Source: Caldifarciminota bacterium (GTDB lineage: Bacteria; Hydrothermota; Tepidihabitantia; Tepidihabitantales; Tepidihabitantaceae). From it: 8,846 bases of DNA. Below, piece by piece: positions 1 to 6,963 of the stretch. The notes below the pieces were generated by a model that worked only from the letters and a program-made list of their open reading frames with translations, was not told the DNA's origin and ran no database searches. Within the stretch, counting starts at the first letter, position 1. Each line of letters starts with the position of its first letter. Both the position numbers and the translations under genes were made by a program. The stretch covers positions 1 through 8,846 of the forward strand of contig CAIVTL010000350.1 of the NCBI GenBank assembly GCA_903908785.1. The letters run 5' to 3'.

Positions 1-2334
1 GACGATCTTCTTCGCGTTGTCCCACGCGCCGCCCGCGTTGGCCATGAAGATAGCCTGGAACAGGCCGAAGAAGGCAATCGAGATGAGGTAGCCGATAAAG
101 AAGAAGCTGTTGAAGAACGACAGCGCCAGCGCCAGGCAGAACACAACCACGAAGATGTTGATGAGCCCGCGCTGGGCGTACATCGTGCATATCTTCACGA
201 CCTCCTTGGAGTCCTCGATGTCGGCCGTGCGCTTGGACAGGTCCATGTGTTCCTTGATGTAGACGACCGCGCGGAACGCGCCGGTCACGACCGCCTGCAT
301 CGAAGCGCCGGTGAACCAGTAGATGGTCGCGCCGCCCATCAGGAGACCGAACGCGATCTCCGGCCGGACCAGGCTTAAGTGGCTTATCACCGCGTTGATG
401 CCGCCGGGCAGGGTGTTGCCGAGCAGCAGGATGATGCCGAATATCATCGTCGTCGCGCCGACCACTGCCGTGCCGATAAGCACCGGTTTGGCCGTAGCCT
501 TGAACGTGTTGCCCGCGCCGTCATTCATCTCGAGGAACTGCTTGCCGCTCTCGAAGTCCGGCACGAACCCGAAGTCCCGCTTCACCTCTTCCTTGATGTT
601 GGGCACGCTCTCGATCTGCGACAGCTCGTACACGCTCTGGGCGTTGTCCGCCACCGGGCCGAAGCTGTCGACCGCGATGGTAACCGGGCCCATCCCGAGG
701 AAACCGAATGCCACGAGTCCGAACGCGAGAATCGGGCCGGCGAACGTGAGCGTCGCCGGCATCACGGCCGAAACCTGCCCGGACAAAGAGCCGGCGATAA
801 ACATCAGGCCGAGGATGAGCGAACCGGTCCAGAACGCCGAGAAGTTCCCGGCGACGAGGCCGCTTAAGATGCCGAGCGACGCGCCACCCTGGTCCGCGCT
901 CTTCACGATTTCATCAACGTGCCGGCTCTTGGTCGAAGTGAAGAACTTGGTGAACTCAGGTATCAGCGCGCCCGCAGCGGTTCCGCAGGAGATGATGGTC
1001 GAAAGCACCCACCACAGCTTCGGGTAGTCCGCGGCAAGCAGGATGTACGTAGCGACGAACGTCACCACGATTGAAAGGATTGAAGTGAGCCACACCAACT
1101 GGGTCAACGGGTGCTCCGGGTCGAAGGTCTTCGACTTGCTGTACCGGGCAATCATCAACCGTTCGTTGATAAAGTACGAAACGAGCGACGTCAGAATCAT
1201 CAGGATACGCATCGCGAATATCCAGATGATGAGTTGGCCGCACAGCTTCGCATATTTGGCGGCATACGCCGCAATCGCCGGGTCCGCGGAGTTGATGGTC
1301 GCCGCGACCGGCGCGTACAGCGCCATCGCGAGGAAGGTAATGAGCGCAACCCCGGTCACGCCGTAGGTCTCGAACCCGTCCGCAGTCGGCCCGACGCTGT
1401 CACCCGCGTTGTCGCCGGTGCAGTCGGCAATCACGCCCGGGTTCTTCGGGTCGTCCTCGGGCAGCTTGAAGATGATCTTCATCAGGTCCGACCCGATGTC
1501 GGCAATCTTCGTGAAGATGCCGCCGCCGATGCGCAGGGCCGACGCGCCCAGCGACTCGCCGATGGCGAACCCGATGAAGCACGGCCCGACGAGCGTCGTG
1601 GGCAGGAATACCAGGATGCAAATCATGAAGAACAACTCGACGCTCACGAGCAGCAGGCCGACGCTCATGCCCGAACTCATCGGCACCGCGGTCGCGCCAA
1701 TCGGGAACTCCTTCAGCGCAGCGAATGCCGCCCGGCTGTTGGCGTGGGTATTAATGCGGATGCCGAACCAGGCCACGCCGTACGAGCCGAGGATGCCAAG
1801 AATCGAACTGGCCAGGATTAGCAGCAGCGGCCCGAACTTGCCCATCCCCAGGTAGTGTTCGAGGAAGCCGAAGTAATAGGTGACGCAGATGCCGATAAGC
1901 ACCCACAATACTATGAGAAACTTGCCCTGCTGGAACAGATAGGTCTTGCAGGTTTCCCAGATGGTCTCCGAGACGGCGCGCATGCTCTTGTGCGTCGGCG
2001 CGTGGCTTACACGCCGGTACTGGACCAGGCCGAACAAAAGACCCAGCACGCAGACCACAAGGCCGATGTACATCAGGTTGACGCCCTTCAGCGGCGAACC
2101 GAACACGTTGAAGTCGATCCTCTTCAGGTTCGGCAACTCGATGTCGGCCTCGCTCTTGGACTTTGCCGGCTCGCCCGCGGGCGGGATGCCGGCAGCGGAC
2201 GCGGCGAGTGCGCTCTCCGCCACGGGCGTCGGCGGCGGCGTGGCATTCACTGCGGCCGGCTGCGCCACGCCGACGACCCACATGGTCGCCAGCACCAGCA
2301 ACAACAGGCCGGTCCGGGACACGTTCTTGCTCAT
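1..2334 (-). CDS. hppA: Membrane-bound ion-translocating pyrophosphatase (HppA), C-terminus cut by window edge
   Basis: This integral membrane enzyme hydrolyses cytoplasmic pyrophosphate and uses the energy to pump H+ and/or Na+ outward. The minus strand reads open for 778 codons from the ATG at 2334 to the window edge, and the last transmembrane part is missing. Family motifs are clear: helix-5 R268, K276, D279 and D283 in the GGGIFTK...D..SD block; the PPi/Mg loop PEDDP at 292-296; D304, D308, D312 and D319 in the IAD/GDN/GDS/TAD series; and the NAGGAWDNAKK block at 766-776. E322 lies three residues after D319, the place where Na+-pumping members carry their gate Glu. K612 in GNTFKA occupies the site where Lys goes with K+ independence and Ala with K+ dependence. 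E260 is an additional acidic residue in helix 5. Residues 1-85 form an extension: a hydrophobic stretch (9-24), then a Pro/Ala linker. An AAAGG at 2345-2349 sits 10 nt upstream of the start. Family certain; ion specificity inferred. Confidence 0.97.
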   Translation of the reverse strand, partial: MSKNVSRTGLLLLVLATMWVVGVAQPAAVNATPPPTPVAESALAASAAGIPPAGEPAKSKSEADIELPNLKRIDFNVFGSPLKGVNLMYIGLVVCVLGLLFGLVQYRRVSHAPTHKSMRAVSETIWETCKTYLFQQGKFLIVLWVLIGICVTYYFGFLEHYLGMGKFGPLLLILASSILGILGSYGVAWFGIRINTHANSRAAFAALKEFPIGATAVPMSSGMSVGLLLVSVELFFMICILVFLPTTLVGPCFIGFAIGESLGASALRIGGGIFTKIADIGSDLMKIIFKLPEDDPKNPGVIADCTGDNAGDSVGPTADGFETYGVTGVALITFLAMALYAPVAATINSADPAIAAYAAKYAKLCGQLIIWIFAMRILMILTSLVSYFINERLMIARYSKSKTFDPEHPLTQLVWLTSILSIVVTFVATYILLAADYPKLWWVLSTIISCGTAAGALIPEFTKFFTSTKSRHVDEIVKSADQGGASLGILSGLVAGNFSAFWTGSLILGLMFIAGSLSGQVSAVMPATLTFAGPILAFGLVAFGFLGMGPVTIAVDSFGPVADNAQSVYELSQIESVPNIKEEVKRDFGFVPDFESGKQFLEMNDGAGNTFKATAKPVLIGTAVVGATTMIFGIILLLGNTLPGGINAVISHLSLVRPEIAFGLLMGGATIYWFTGASMQAVVTGAFRAVVYIKEHMDLSKRTADIEDSKEVVKICTMYAQRGLINIFVVVFCLALALSFFNSFFFIGYLISIAFFGLFQAIFMANAGGAWDNAKKIV

Positions 2335-2427
2335 CTCGATTCTACCTTTCTTTGAGGTCTCCAAGGGCAATTCTGGACTCAGGGCTATGCTCCGCCCTAT
2401 CAACACGGCCACCTCGGGCGAGCGGTT

Positions 2428-2455
2428 AGTTTAGGCAACTCTTCCCGGATGTCAA
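2428..2455 (-). promoter_or_regulatory. Putative sigma70 promoter for hppA
   Basis: Read on the minus strand, a perfect -35 TTGACA (2455-2450) is followed by a 16-bp spacer and a -10-like TAAACT (2433-2428; four of six consensus bases). Transcription would begin near 2421, giving a leader of roughly 85 nt before the hppA ATG. The perfect -35 in a GC-rich intergenic region is the main support; the -10 is only fair. Confidence 0.55.
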
Positions 2456-2463
2456 TATGCCGG

Positions 2464-2483
2464 GGCCCGATTCGGTCCGGGCC
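2464..2483. repeat. Small GC-rich dyad between divergent promoters
   Basis: GGCCCG (2464-2469) and CGGGCC (2478-2483) are perfect inverted arms around an 8-nt centre. The dyad lies between the two -35 boxes of the divergent promoters, where a shared regulator could bind. In GC-rich DNA a 6-bp dyad can easily arise by chance. The rest of the 2335-2665 gap holds the two promoters and the Shine-Dalgarno sequence of the 2666 gene; I see no gene or RNA in it. Confidence 0.25.
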
Positions 2484-2497
2484 GGCCGTCCGCTTGC

Positions 2498-2526
2498 TTG
2501 ACACCGTTATGCGGGGTTGGTATTCT
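2498..2526 (+). promoter_or_regulatory. Putative sigma70 promoter for the secreted propeller protein
   Basis: A perfect -35 TTGACA (2498-2503), an exact 17-bp spacer and -10 TATTCT (2521-2526; four of six consensus bases, including the first two and last) precede the plus-strand gene at 2666. The expected transcription start is near 2533, leaving a GC-rich leader of about 130 nt in which I recognise no riboswitch or leader peptide. The promoter is oriented away from the hppA promoter. Confidence 0.65.
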
Positions 2527-2665
2527 TACGCAGGCTGAAACGGCCGCGGGGTTACACTCCCGGTTTGCGACAGCCGCCTCCGCGCCTGCCGGCGCTGCTG
2601 CATGACCGCGCTGCGGGGCTGCGGGAAATCACTCAGGCCCACTTTTCCGTCCGTCAGGAGGTAAG

Positions 2666-5488
2666 ATGCGTGTGTGCAGGTCCTTGGTAATCCTGTCAAT
2701 ATTGGCTGGCGCTGTCTGGGCCGGCAAAGTTGAACCGGTCTGGCTTCGGCACTTTACCGGCGTCACCCAGTCCCAATACAATCAAGCCGCGGACAGCTAC
2801 CTGGATACCCTGAGCGGCAATTACTATGTCGTCGGTTCAGGCGAGCTTGCCGCAAACCCCGGCGGAACTGACTTGGTCGTCATCAAGTACCGGCCGGACG
2901 GAACCCGGGTCTGGGTGAACGGGTTCAGCGGCAGCGGCCCCAGCACCGAGGACATGGCCCAGGCGGTCACCGTCGACTCGGTCGGTAACGTCTACATCGC
3001 GGGCATGACCGACAACACGACGCCGACGTTCTACGACGCGGCCTGGGCCAAGTACGACTCGAACGGCGTCGAACTCTGGCACAAGACCTCGGCATGGAAC
3101 GGGGATGACGCCGCCTTCGGCGTCGCCATCGGCAACGCCGGCGACGTCTACATCTGCGGTGCGGACTCAGGCGACGGCTACCTGACCGGGTACCTGGTGG
3201 CGCGCATCAGCCCGGCGACCGGCGACACGCTCTGGAAGCGCAGCTACGTACTCGACACCAACGCGTTCCGACGCGGCGCCCGAGGTCGGGACGTACATCC
3301 TGACTACTTCGACAACTACGACCTCTGGGACAACGTCGCCGCCTCGATTGCCGCGTCCCCGGACGGCGGAGTCGTCACCACGGGACACGGCTCGGACTAT
3401 GACCGGTACTTCGAGTGGTGGACCATGAAGTTCGGCGCGACCGGCACCCGGGCCTGGGCCACGACCTACCACAATCCCAACACCGTCTACGATGACGATG
3501 ACGTGGCATTTGACGTGGTAGTGGCACGCAACGGTGACATCTACGCGGCCGGGTTCGACTATTTCGAGACCGACGCCAGCTACGAGGGCTATAACTACGC
3601 CGTTGTCCGGTACAGCTCTCTCGGCGCACAGCTCAACTGGCGCAGCACCAACATCGGGGCCGAGGACGGCGACGACTACGCGTTCAGCGTCTGCCTCGAC
3701 GACTCGGTCTCGCAGAACGTCTACGTCACCGGCATACTCGCCTACCCGTCTTCCGAGGACATTTCGACTACGAAGCTCACCGCCGCGCTTGCGCCCCGCT
3801 GGGGCGCTACCGGCGCCGTATTCGGCGGCGACAATGACGACCGCGGGTACTCGGTATTCTACCGCAAGGGCCGGGTGTACGTCACCGGCATGCTCGGTAC
3901 GGACCTGGTTGCGCTCGGCTACACCGCCGCCAACTCGGCGACCAAAGACACGCTTTGGACCTACACCTACAACTCACCCGACACGCTGGAAGACTTCGGC
4001 GCGACCATCTGTGCCTCGGACTCCGACCACGTCTACGTCTCCGGCCAATGCTACCGCGCGGGCACTCCGCTCTGGACCAGCCTCTTCTCGACTCGACTCC
4101 GCTACGGCCATCCCGACCTGGGCGTGACCGCGATCCTCGCGCCGGAGGGCCAGTATGACCACTACGACGCCGTCACCCCGCAGGCCGTCATCACCAACCA
4201 CGGCGACGTCGCGACAAGTTTCAATGCCTTCATGTACGTCGGCCTGCCCTACGGCGACACCGTCCAGTTCACCGATTTCCTTGAACCGGGCGACTCCGCA
4301 ATCGTTGAATTCAGGCTGTGGGAGGCCGACCCGGTCGGACTGGTCCCGCTCCGCTGCAGCATCGAAGTAACCGGCGACGTCAACCCAGGCAACGACTTCC
4401 TCGACGATACAGTCGAGGTGCTGGGGATCGACGTCGGCTGCCAGTCCATCATCTCGCCGTCCGGGCTGGCGGACTCGGGCACTACCGTCACGCCGGTTGC
4501 CCGGTTCAAGAACTACAGCCTCTCGGAGCAGACCTTCTGGGTCTTCTTCCGAATCGAGGCAGGCGGCCCGACGGCGGCCACACGGCCGGTGGGTCCGGTG
4601 AAGCAGACTCTGACGGGCGGACCTTCGGTCCCCAACACTGGACCACTGGACCACGGGACCACGGGACCGCGTCTCCAAACCTACGAAGACTCAGCCAGCA
4701 TCATCCTTGGCGGGCTGGACAGTATGGACGTTTCCTTCGCCAACTGGCAGGCCACGCCGCCCGACACCTATCGCATGGAAGCGTTCACCGCGCTCTTCGG
4801 CGACGACAACCCCGCCAACGACACGGTCGCATTGCAGCTCATCGTGCGCCGGCCGCTCCATGACGTCGGCGTGCTCTCGATACTGGCCCCGCTCGACACG
4901 GTCGACACCGGTGACGTCGTGGTCCCGCGCGCGGTTATCAGGAACTTCGGCGGCGCGCAGGAGACCTTCCGAATCCGGTTCACCATCGGCTCGTTCTTCA
5001 CCAGCGAAACGGCGATGACCCTGGCGGCCGGCGGTTCCGACACTGCCGAGTTCGAGCCATGGACCGCGGACCAGGTCGGCTTCCACACGGCCCGATGCAC
5101 GACGATGCTTGCCGGCGACCAGGTTCACCCTAACGATGTCCGGCAGAAGCAGGTTGCCGTCCTCCCGCCGAATGGAATCGAAAGCCCGGAGAACATCTCC
5201 GGCATCCCACGCGAATACTCCCTTGGTTCGCCCCAACCCAACCCCTTCACCGGCCGCATGCTCGTGCGCTACGCGCTGCCGGTACAGTCGCGGGTTTCGC
5301 TCCGGGTCTACAACGCCTCCGGCACGCTCATCCGCGCCCTGACATCGGCTGAACTGCCGGCCGGATTCTACAATGCCGTCTGGAACGGAACCGACGAACG
5401 CGGCCGCCGGGTCCTGCCCGGAACCTACTTCTGCCGCTTCCAGACCCCCGGCTTCACCCGCATCGCCAAGCTCGTCATGACCAACTGA
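2666..5488 (+). CDS. Secreted beta-propeller / CARDB-like multidomain protein with FlgD/T9SS-like C-terminal domain
   Basis: A 940-residue exported protein of unknown specific function. Residues 1-19 look like a signal peptide (Arg-containing start, hydrophobic core, VWA before the likely cleavage). Residues about 45-480 hold eight copies of a strand motif of the type (N/D)VYxxG, at 52, 108, 160, 235, 291, 351, 403 and 455; most are followed by a 'lVvkY...G..lW' strand, as in SBBP-type beta-propeller repeats. Three Ig/CARDB-like modules follow (about 482-588, 589-730, 731-834), each opening with D(L/V)GV or DVGC and ending with an 'NP.ND' or 'HPND' turn. Residues 853-940 begin with PNPF and end in a strand typical of FlgD-Ig / type IX secretion C-terminal domains, so export to the cell surface is likely. 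AGGAGGT (2656-2662) lies 3 nt before the ATG. An insert of about 38 residues (635-672) interrupts Ig module 2. A role in adhesion or extracellular binding is only a guess from architecture. Confidence 0.93.
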   Translation: MRVCRSLVILSILAGAVWAGKVEPVWLRHFTGVTQSQYNQAADSYLDTLSGNYYVVGSGELAANPGGTDLVVIKYRPDGTRVWVNGFSGSGPSTEDMAQAVTVDSVGNVYIAGMTDNTTPTFYDAAWAKYDSNGVELWHKTSAWNGDDAAFGVAIGNAGDVYICGADSGDGYLTGYLVARISPATGDTLWKRSYVLDTNAFRRGARGRDVHPDYFDNYDLWDNVAASIAASPDGGVVTTGHGSDYDRYFEWWTMKFGATGTRAWATTYHNPNTVYDDDDVAFDVVVARNGDIYAAGFDYFETDASYEGYNYAVVRYSSLGAQLNWRSTNIGAEDGDDYAFSVCLDDSVSQNVYVTGILAYPSSEDISTTKLTAALAPRWGATGAVFGGDNDDRGYSVFYRKGRVYVTGMLGTDLVALGYTAANSATKDTLWTYTYNSPDTLEDFGATICASDSDHVYVSGQCYRAGTPLWTSLFSTRLRYGHPDLGVTAILAPEGQYDHYDAVTPQAVITNHGDVATSFNAFMYVGLPYGDTVQFTDFLEPGDSAIVEFRLWEADPVGLVPLRCSIEVTGDVNPGNDFLDDTVEVLGIDVGCQSIISPSGLADSGTTVTPVARFKNYSLSEQTFWVFFRIEAGGPTAATRPVGPVKQTLTGGPSVPNTGPLDHGTTGPRLQTYEDSASIILGGLDSMDVSFANWQATPPDTYRMEAFTALFGDDNPANDTVALQLIVRRPLHDVGVLSILAPLDTVDTGDVVVPRAVIRNFGGAQETFRIRFTIGSFFTSETAMTLAAGGSDTAEFEPWTADQVGFHTARCTTMLAGDQVHPNDVRQKQVAVLPPNGIESPENISGIPREYSLGSPQPNPFTGRMLVRYALPVQSRVSLRVYNASGTLIRALTSAELPAGFYNAVWNGTDERGRRVLPGTYFCRFQTPGFTRIAKLVMTN
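4637..4668 (+). repeat. 8-bp tandem repeat inside coding sequence
   Basis: Four consecutive 8-bp units: ACTGGACC twice, then ACGGGACC twice. Because 8 is not a multiple of three, each unit is read in a different frame, giving a Gly/Pro/Thr/Asp/His stretch around residues 658-668 of the secreted protein. Just before it is a small perfect hairpin, GGACC-TTC-GGTCC (4619-4631). Both lie within the 114-bp segment (4568-4681) that lacks a counterpart in the neighbouring Ig-like modules. Confidence 0.9.
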
Positions 5489-5507
5489 CCTCTCTGGTCT
5501 AACCTTG

Positions 5508-5533
5508 GGCGGCCTGACATCTGTCAGGCCGCC
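5508..5533 (+). terminator. Intrinsic terminator of the propeller-protein gene
   Basis: GGCGGCCTGACA (5508-5519) and TGTCAGGCCGCC (5522-5533) are perfectly complementary over 12 bp (realistically 11 bp with a 4-nt loop), starting 19 nt after the stop codon. The following TGCTCTTT is moderately T-rich. The dyad is symmetric and could also stop transcripts of ahcY arriving from the other side, although the minus-strand side lacks a clear U-tract. Confidence 0.85.
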
Positions 5534-5550
5534 TGCTCTTTGGACGCGGA

Positions 5551-5570
5551 ACGGGGCCCGCAGGCCCCGT
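5551..5570. terminator. Second perfect hairpin in convergent gap
   Basis: ACGGGGCC (5551-5558) and GGCCCCGT (5563-5570) form a perfect 8-bp stem with loop CGCA. It lies between the convergent ends of the propeller gene and ahcY, so it may help terminate or protect the 3' end of the ahcY transcript. There is no clear U-tract on either side, so a terminator role is inferred from position and stem strength only. Confidence 0.5.
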
Positions 5571-5601
5571 CCGCTCATCTGTCCTACCGACTCAGGACTT
5601 C

Positions 5602-5628
5602 GTCATTTCCACTTCGGACTTCGTACTT
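5602..5628 (+). repeat. Short dispersed-type intergenic repeat, copy A
   Basis: A 27-bp segment beginning GTCATTTCCACTTCGGACTT ends 3 nt before the ahcY stop codon. It matches 22 of 27 bases of the reverse complement of 6907-6933, so the two copies lie in inverted orientation on either side of ahcY. It is itself made of degenerate ACTTCG units, with further copies of the motif just outside (GGACTTCG at 5595-5602). Confidence 0.7.
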
Positions 5629-5631
5629 CTC

Positions 5632-6888
5632 TCAAGTTCCATGCTGCCAGCTCGAGATATACGCCGCCTGCTCCGGAGTCAGCTTGTCTATCTTAATGCC
5701 AAGCGTCTGCAGCTTCACCTCGGCTATCTTCTTGTCCAACTCATCCGGCAACTTGTAAACTCGGTTCTCAAGCTTGCCTTTGCTCTTCAGGATGTGCTCG
5801 GCCGCCAGCGCCTGGTTGGCGAACGACATGTCCATCACCATCGCCGGGTGACCTTCGGCCGCAGCCAGGTTCACCAGCCTGCCCTCGGCCAGCAGAATCA
5901 GCTTGCGCCCGCTGGCGAGCGTGTACTCGACACACGACTTCCGCAACTCGCGCTTCGACGTCGCCAGCTTATCCAGCGCGGCCTTGTTGATTTCCGCATC
6001 AAAGTGGCCGGAGTTGCAGACGATTGCGCCGTCCTTCATCGCCAGCATGTGCTGCTTGTCAATCACGTTGACGTCGCCGGTCACGGTGATGAAAACGTCA
6101 CCGACCTTGCAGGCATCAATCAGCTTCATCACCCGGAACCCGTCCATCCGCGCCTCAAGCGCGCGTACCGGGTTCACTTCGGTGACGATGACGTCCGAGC
6201 CCATACCCTTGGCCCGCGACGCGACACCCCGGCCGCACCAGCCGTAACCGCAGACGACCATAGTCGCGCCCGCAAACAGGATGTTGGTTGCCCGCAGGAT
6301 GCCGTCGAGCGAGGACTGGCCGGTCCCATAGCGGTTGTCGAACATGAACTTGGTCTCGGAGTCGTTAACCGCAATCACCGGGAATGCCAGCACGCCGTCC
6401 TTTTCCATACTGCGCAGCCGGATGACTCCGGTTGTGGTCTCCTCGGTCCCGCCGATGACGCCCGCGAGCCGCTTGCCCTTCTCCTTGTGCAGGGTCGAAA
6501 TCAGGTCCGCGCCGTCGTCGGTGGTAATCATCGGCCCGTGCGCGAGCGCTTGCTCGATGTGCCGGAAGTACACGTCCCGGTTCTCGCCGTTAATGGCGAA
6601 CGTCGGGATACCGTAGTCCTTCACCAACGAAGCGGCCACCACATCCTGGGTCGACAGCGGATTGGACGCACACAGCCGCACGCTCGCGCCCCCGGCCTTG
6701 AGCGTCCGCACCAGGTTCGCCGTTTCAGACGTAACGTGCAGGCAGCAACTCATCCGCACGCCCGCAAGCGGCTGCTGCTTCTCGAACCGCTTCCGGATTT
6801 CGGCCAGCACCGGCATGAACCGGCCGGCCCATTCTATCTTGGTCTTGCCGGTCTTGGCCAGCCCTAAGTCTCTTACATCACAATCCAC
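5632..6888 (-). CDS. ahcY: S-adenosylhomocysteine hydrolase
   Basis: This cytoplasmic NAD+-dependent enzyme reversibly splits S-adenosylhomocysteine into adenosine and homocysteine, relieving product inhibition of methyltransferases. The 418-residue protein carries the expected active-site residues: H51, D125 in TDDGAD, E150 in TEETTTG, K180, D184 and N185, H295 in SGHFD and H347 in EGHPAMVMD. The NAD-binding loop is GYGWCGRG (214-221). It lacks the roughly 40-residue insert of many bacterial and plant enzymes, and the C-terminus ends in SSWQHGT instead of the Lys/Tyr tail (KPDHYRY-like), matching the short archaeal/Thermotoga type. The start is GTG, preceded by GGAGG (6893-6897) 4 nt upstream; the resulting N-terminus aligns with the family, while the next Met is residue 25, inside the conserved domain. 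It lies 75 bp downstream of metK on the same strand and is probably co-transcribed with it. Confidence 0.97.
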   Translation of the reverse strand: MDCDVRDLGLAKTGKTKIEWAGRFMPVLAEIRKRFEKQQPLAGVRMSCCLHVTSETANLVRTLKAGGASVRLCASNPLSTQDVVAASLVKDYGIPTFAINGENRDVYFRHIEQALAHGPMITTDDGADLISTLHKEKGKRLAGVIGGTEETTTGVIRLRSMEKDGVLAFPVIAVNDSETKFMFDNRYGTGQSSLDGILRATNILFAGATMVVCGYGWCGRGVASRAKGMGSDVIVTEVNPVRALEARMDGFRVMKLIDACKVGDVFITVTGDVNVIDKQHMLAMKDGAIVCNSGHFDAEINKAALDKLATSKRELRKSCVEYTLASGRKLILLAEGRLVNLAAAEGHPAMVMDMSFANQALAAEHILKSKGKLENRVYKLPDELDKKIAEVKLQTLGIKIDKLTPEQAAYISSWQHGT

Positions 6889-6896
6889 AAGGCCTC

Positions 6897-6910
6897 CATT
6901 ATCAATAATG
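6897..6910. repeat. Small AT-rich palindrome at ahcY ribosome-binding site
   Basis: CATTAT-CA-ATAATG is a perfect 14-bp dyad whose end overlaps the ahcY Shine-Dalgarno GGAGG by one base. A hairpin in mRNA would be weak (short AT stem, tiny loop). It could be an operator or chance in an AT-rich patch; no function can be assigned. Confidence 0.3.
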
Positions 6911-6933
6911 ACTAAGTTCGAAGTAGAAATGAC
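6907..6933 (-). repeat. Short dispersed-type intergenic repeat, copy B
   Basis: Read on the minus strand, this 27-bp segment begins GTCATTTCTACTTCGAACTT and matches copy A (5602-5628) at 22 of 27 positions. It occupies most of the 75-bp metK-ahcY gap and is markedly more AT-rich than the flanking genes. Together with copy A it brackets ahcY as an inverted pair. Confidence 0.7.
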
Positions 6934-6963
6934 AAATGACGCACCGGACGAGGACGCACTTGC

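Noticed and set aside
323..2434. Several long plus-strand open frames (e.g. 323-1027, 1111-1821, 1946-2434)
   Set aside because: They lie antisense to hppA, whose full set of pyrophosphatase motifs is unambiguous. Their translations are Arg/Pro/Ala/His-rich and resemble no family, as expected of shadow frames in GC-rich DNA.
2533..2665. Structured regulatory RNA in the leader of the secreted-protein gene
   Set aside because: The leader is GC-rich with scattered short complementarities, but I found no consistent long stem or known riboswitch signature.
4691..5578. Minus-strand open frame of 295 codons opposite the end of the secreted protein
   Set aside because: The plus-strand frame carries the Ig modules and the PNPF C-terminal domain; the reverse frame also runs through the terminator hairpin and has no recognisable motifs.
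5641..6867. Plus-strand open frame of 408 codons opposite ahcY
   Set aside because: The minus strand encodes S-adenosylhomocysteinase with all catalytic residues; the opposite frame is a codon-bias shadow with an implausible composition.
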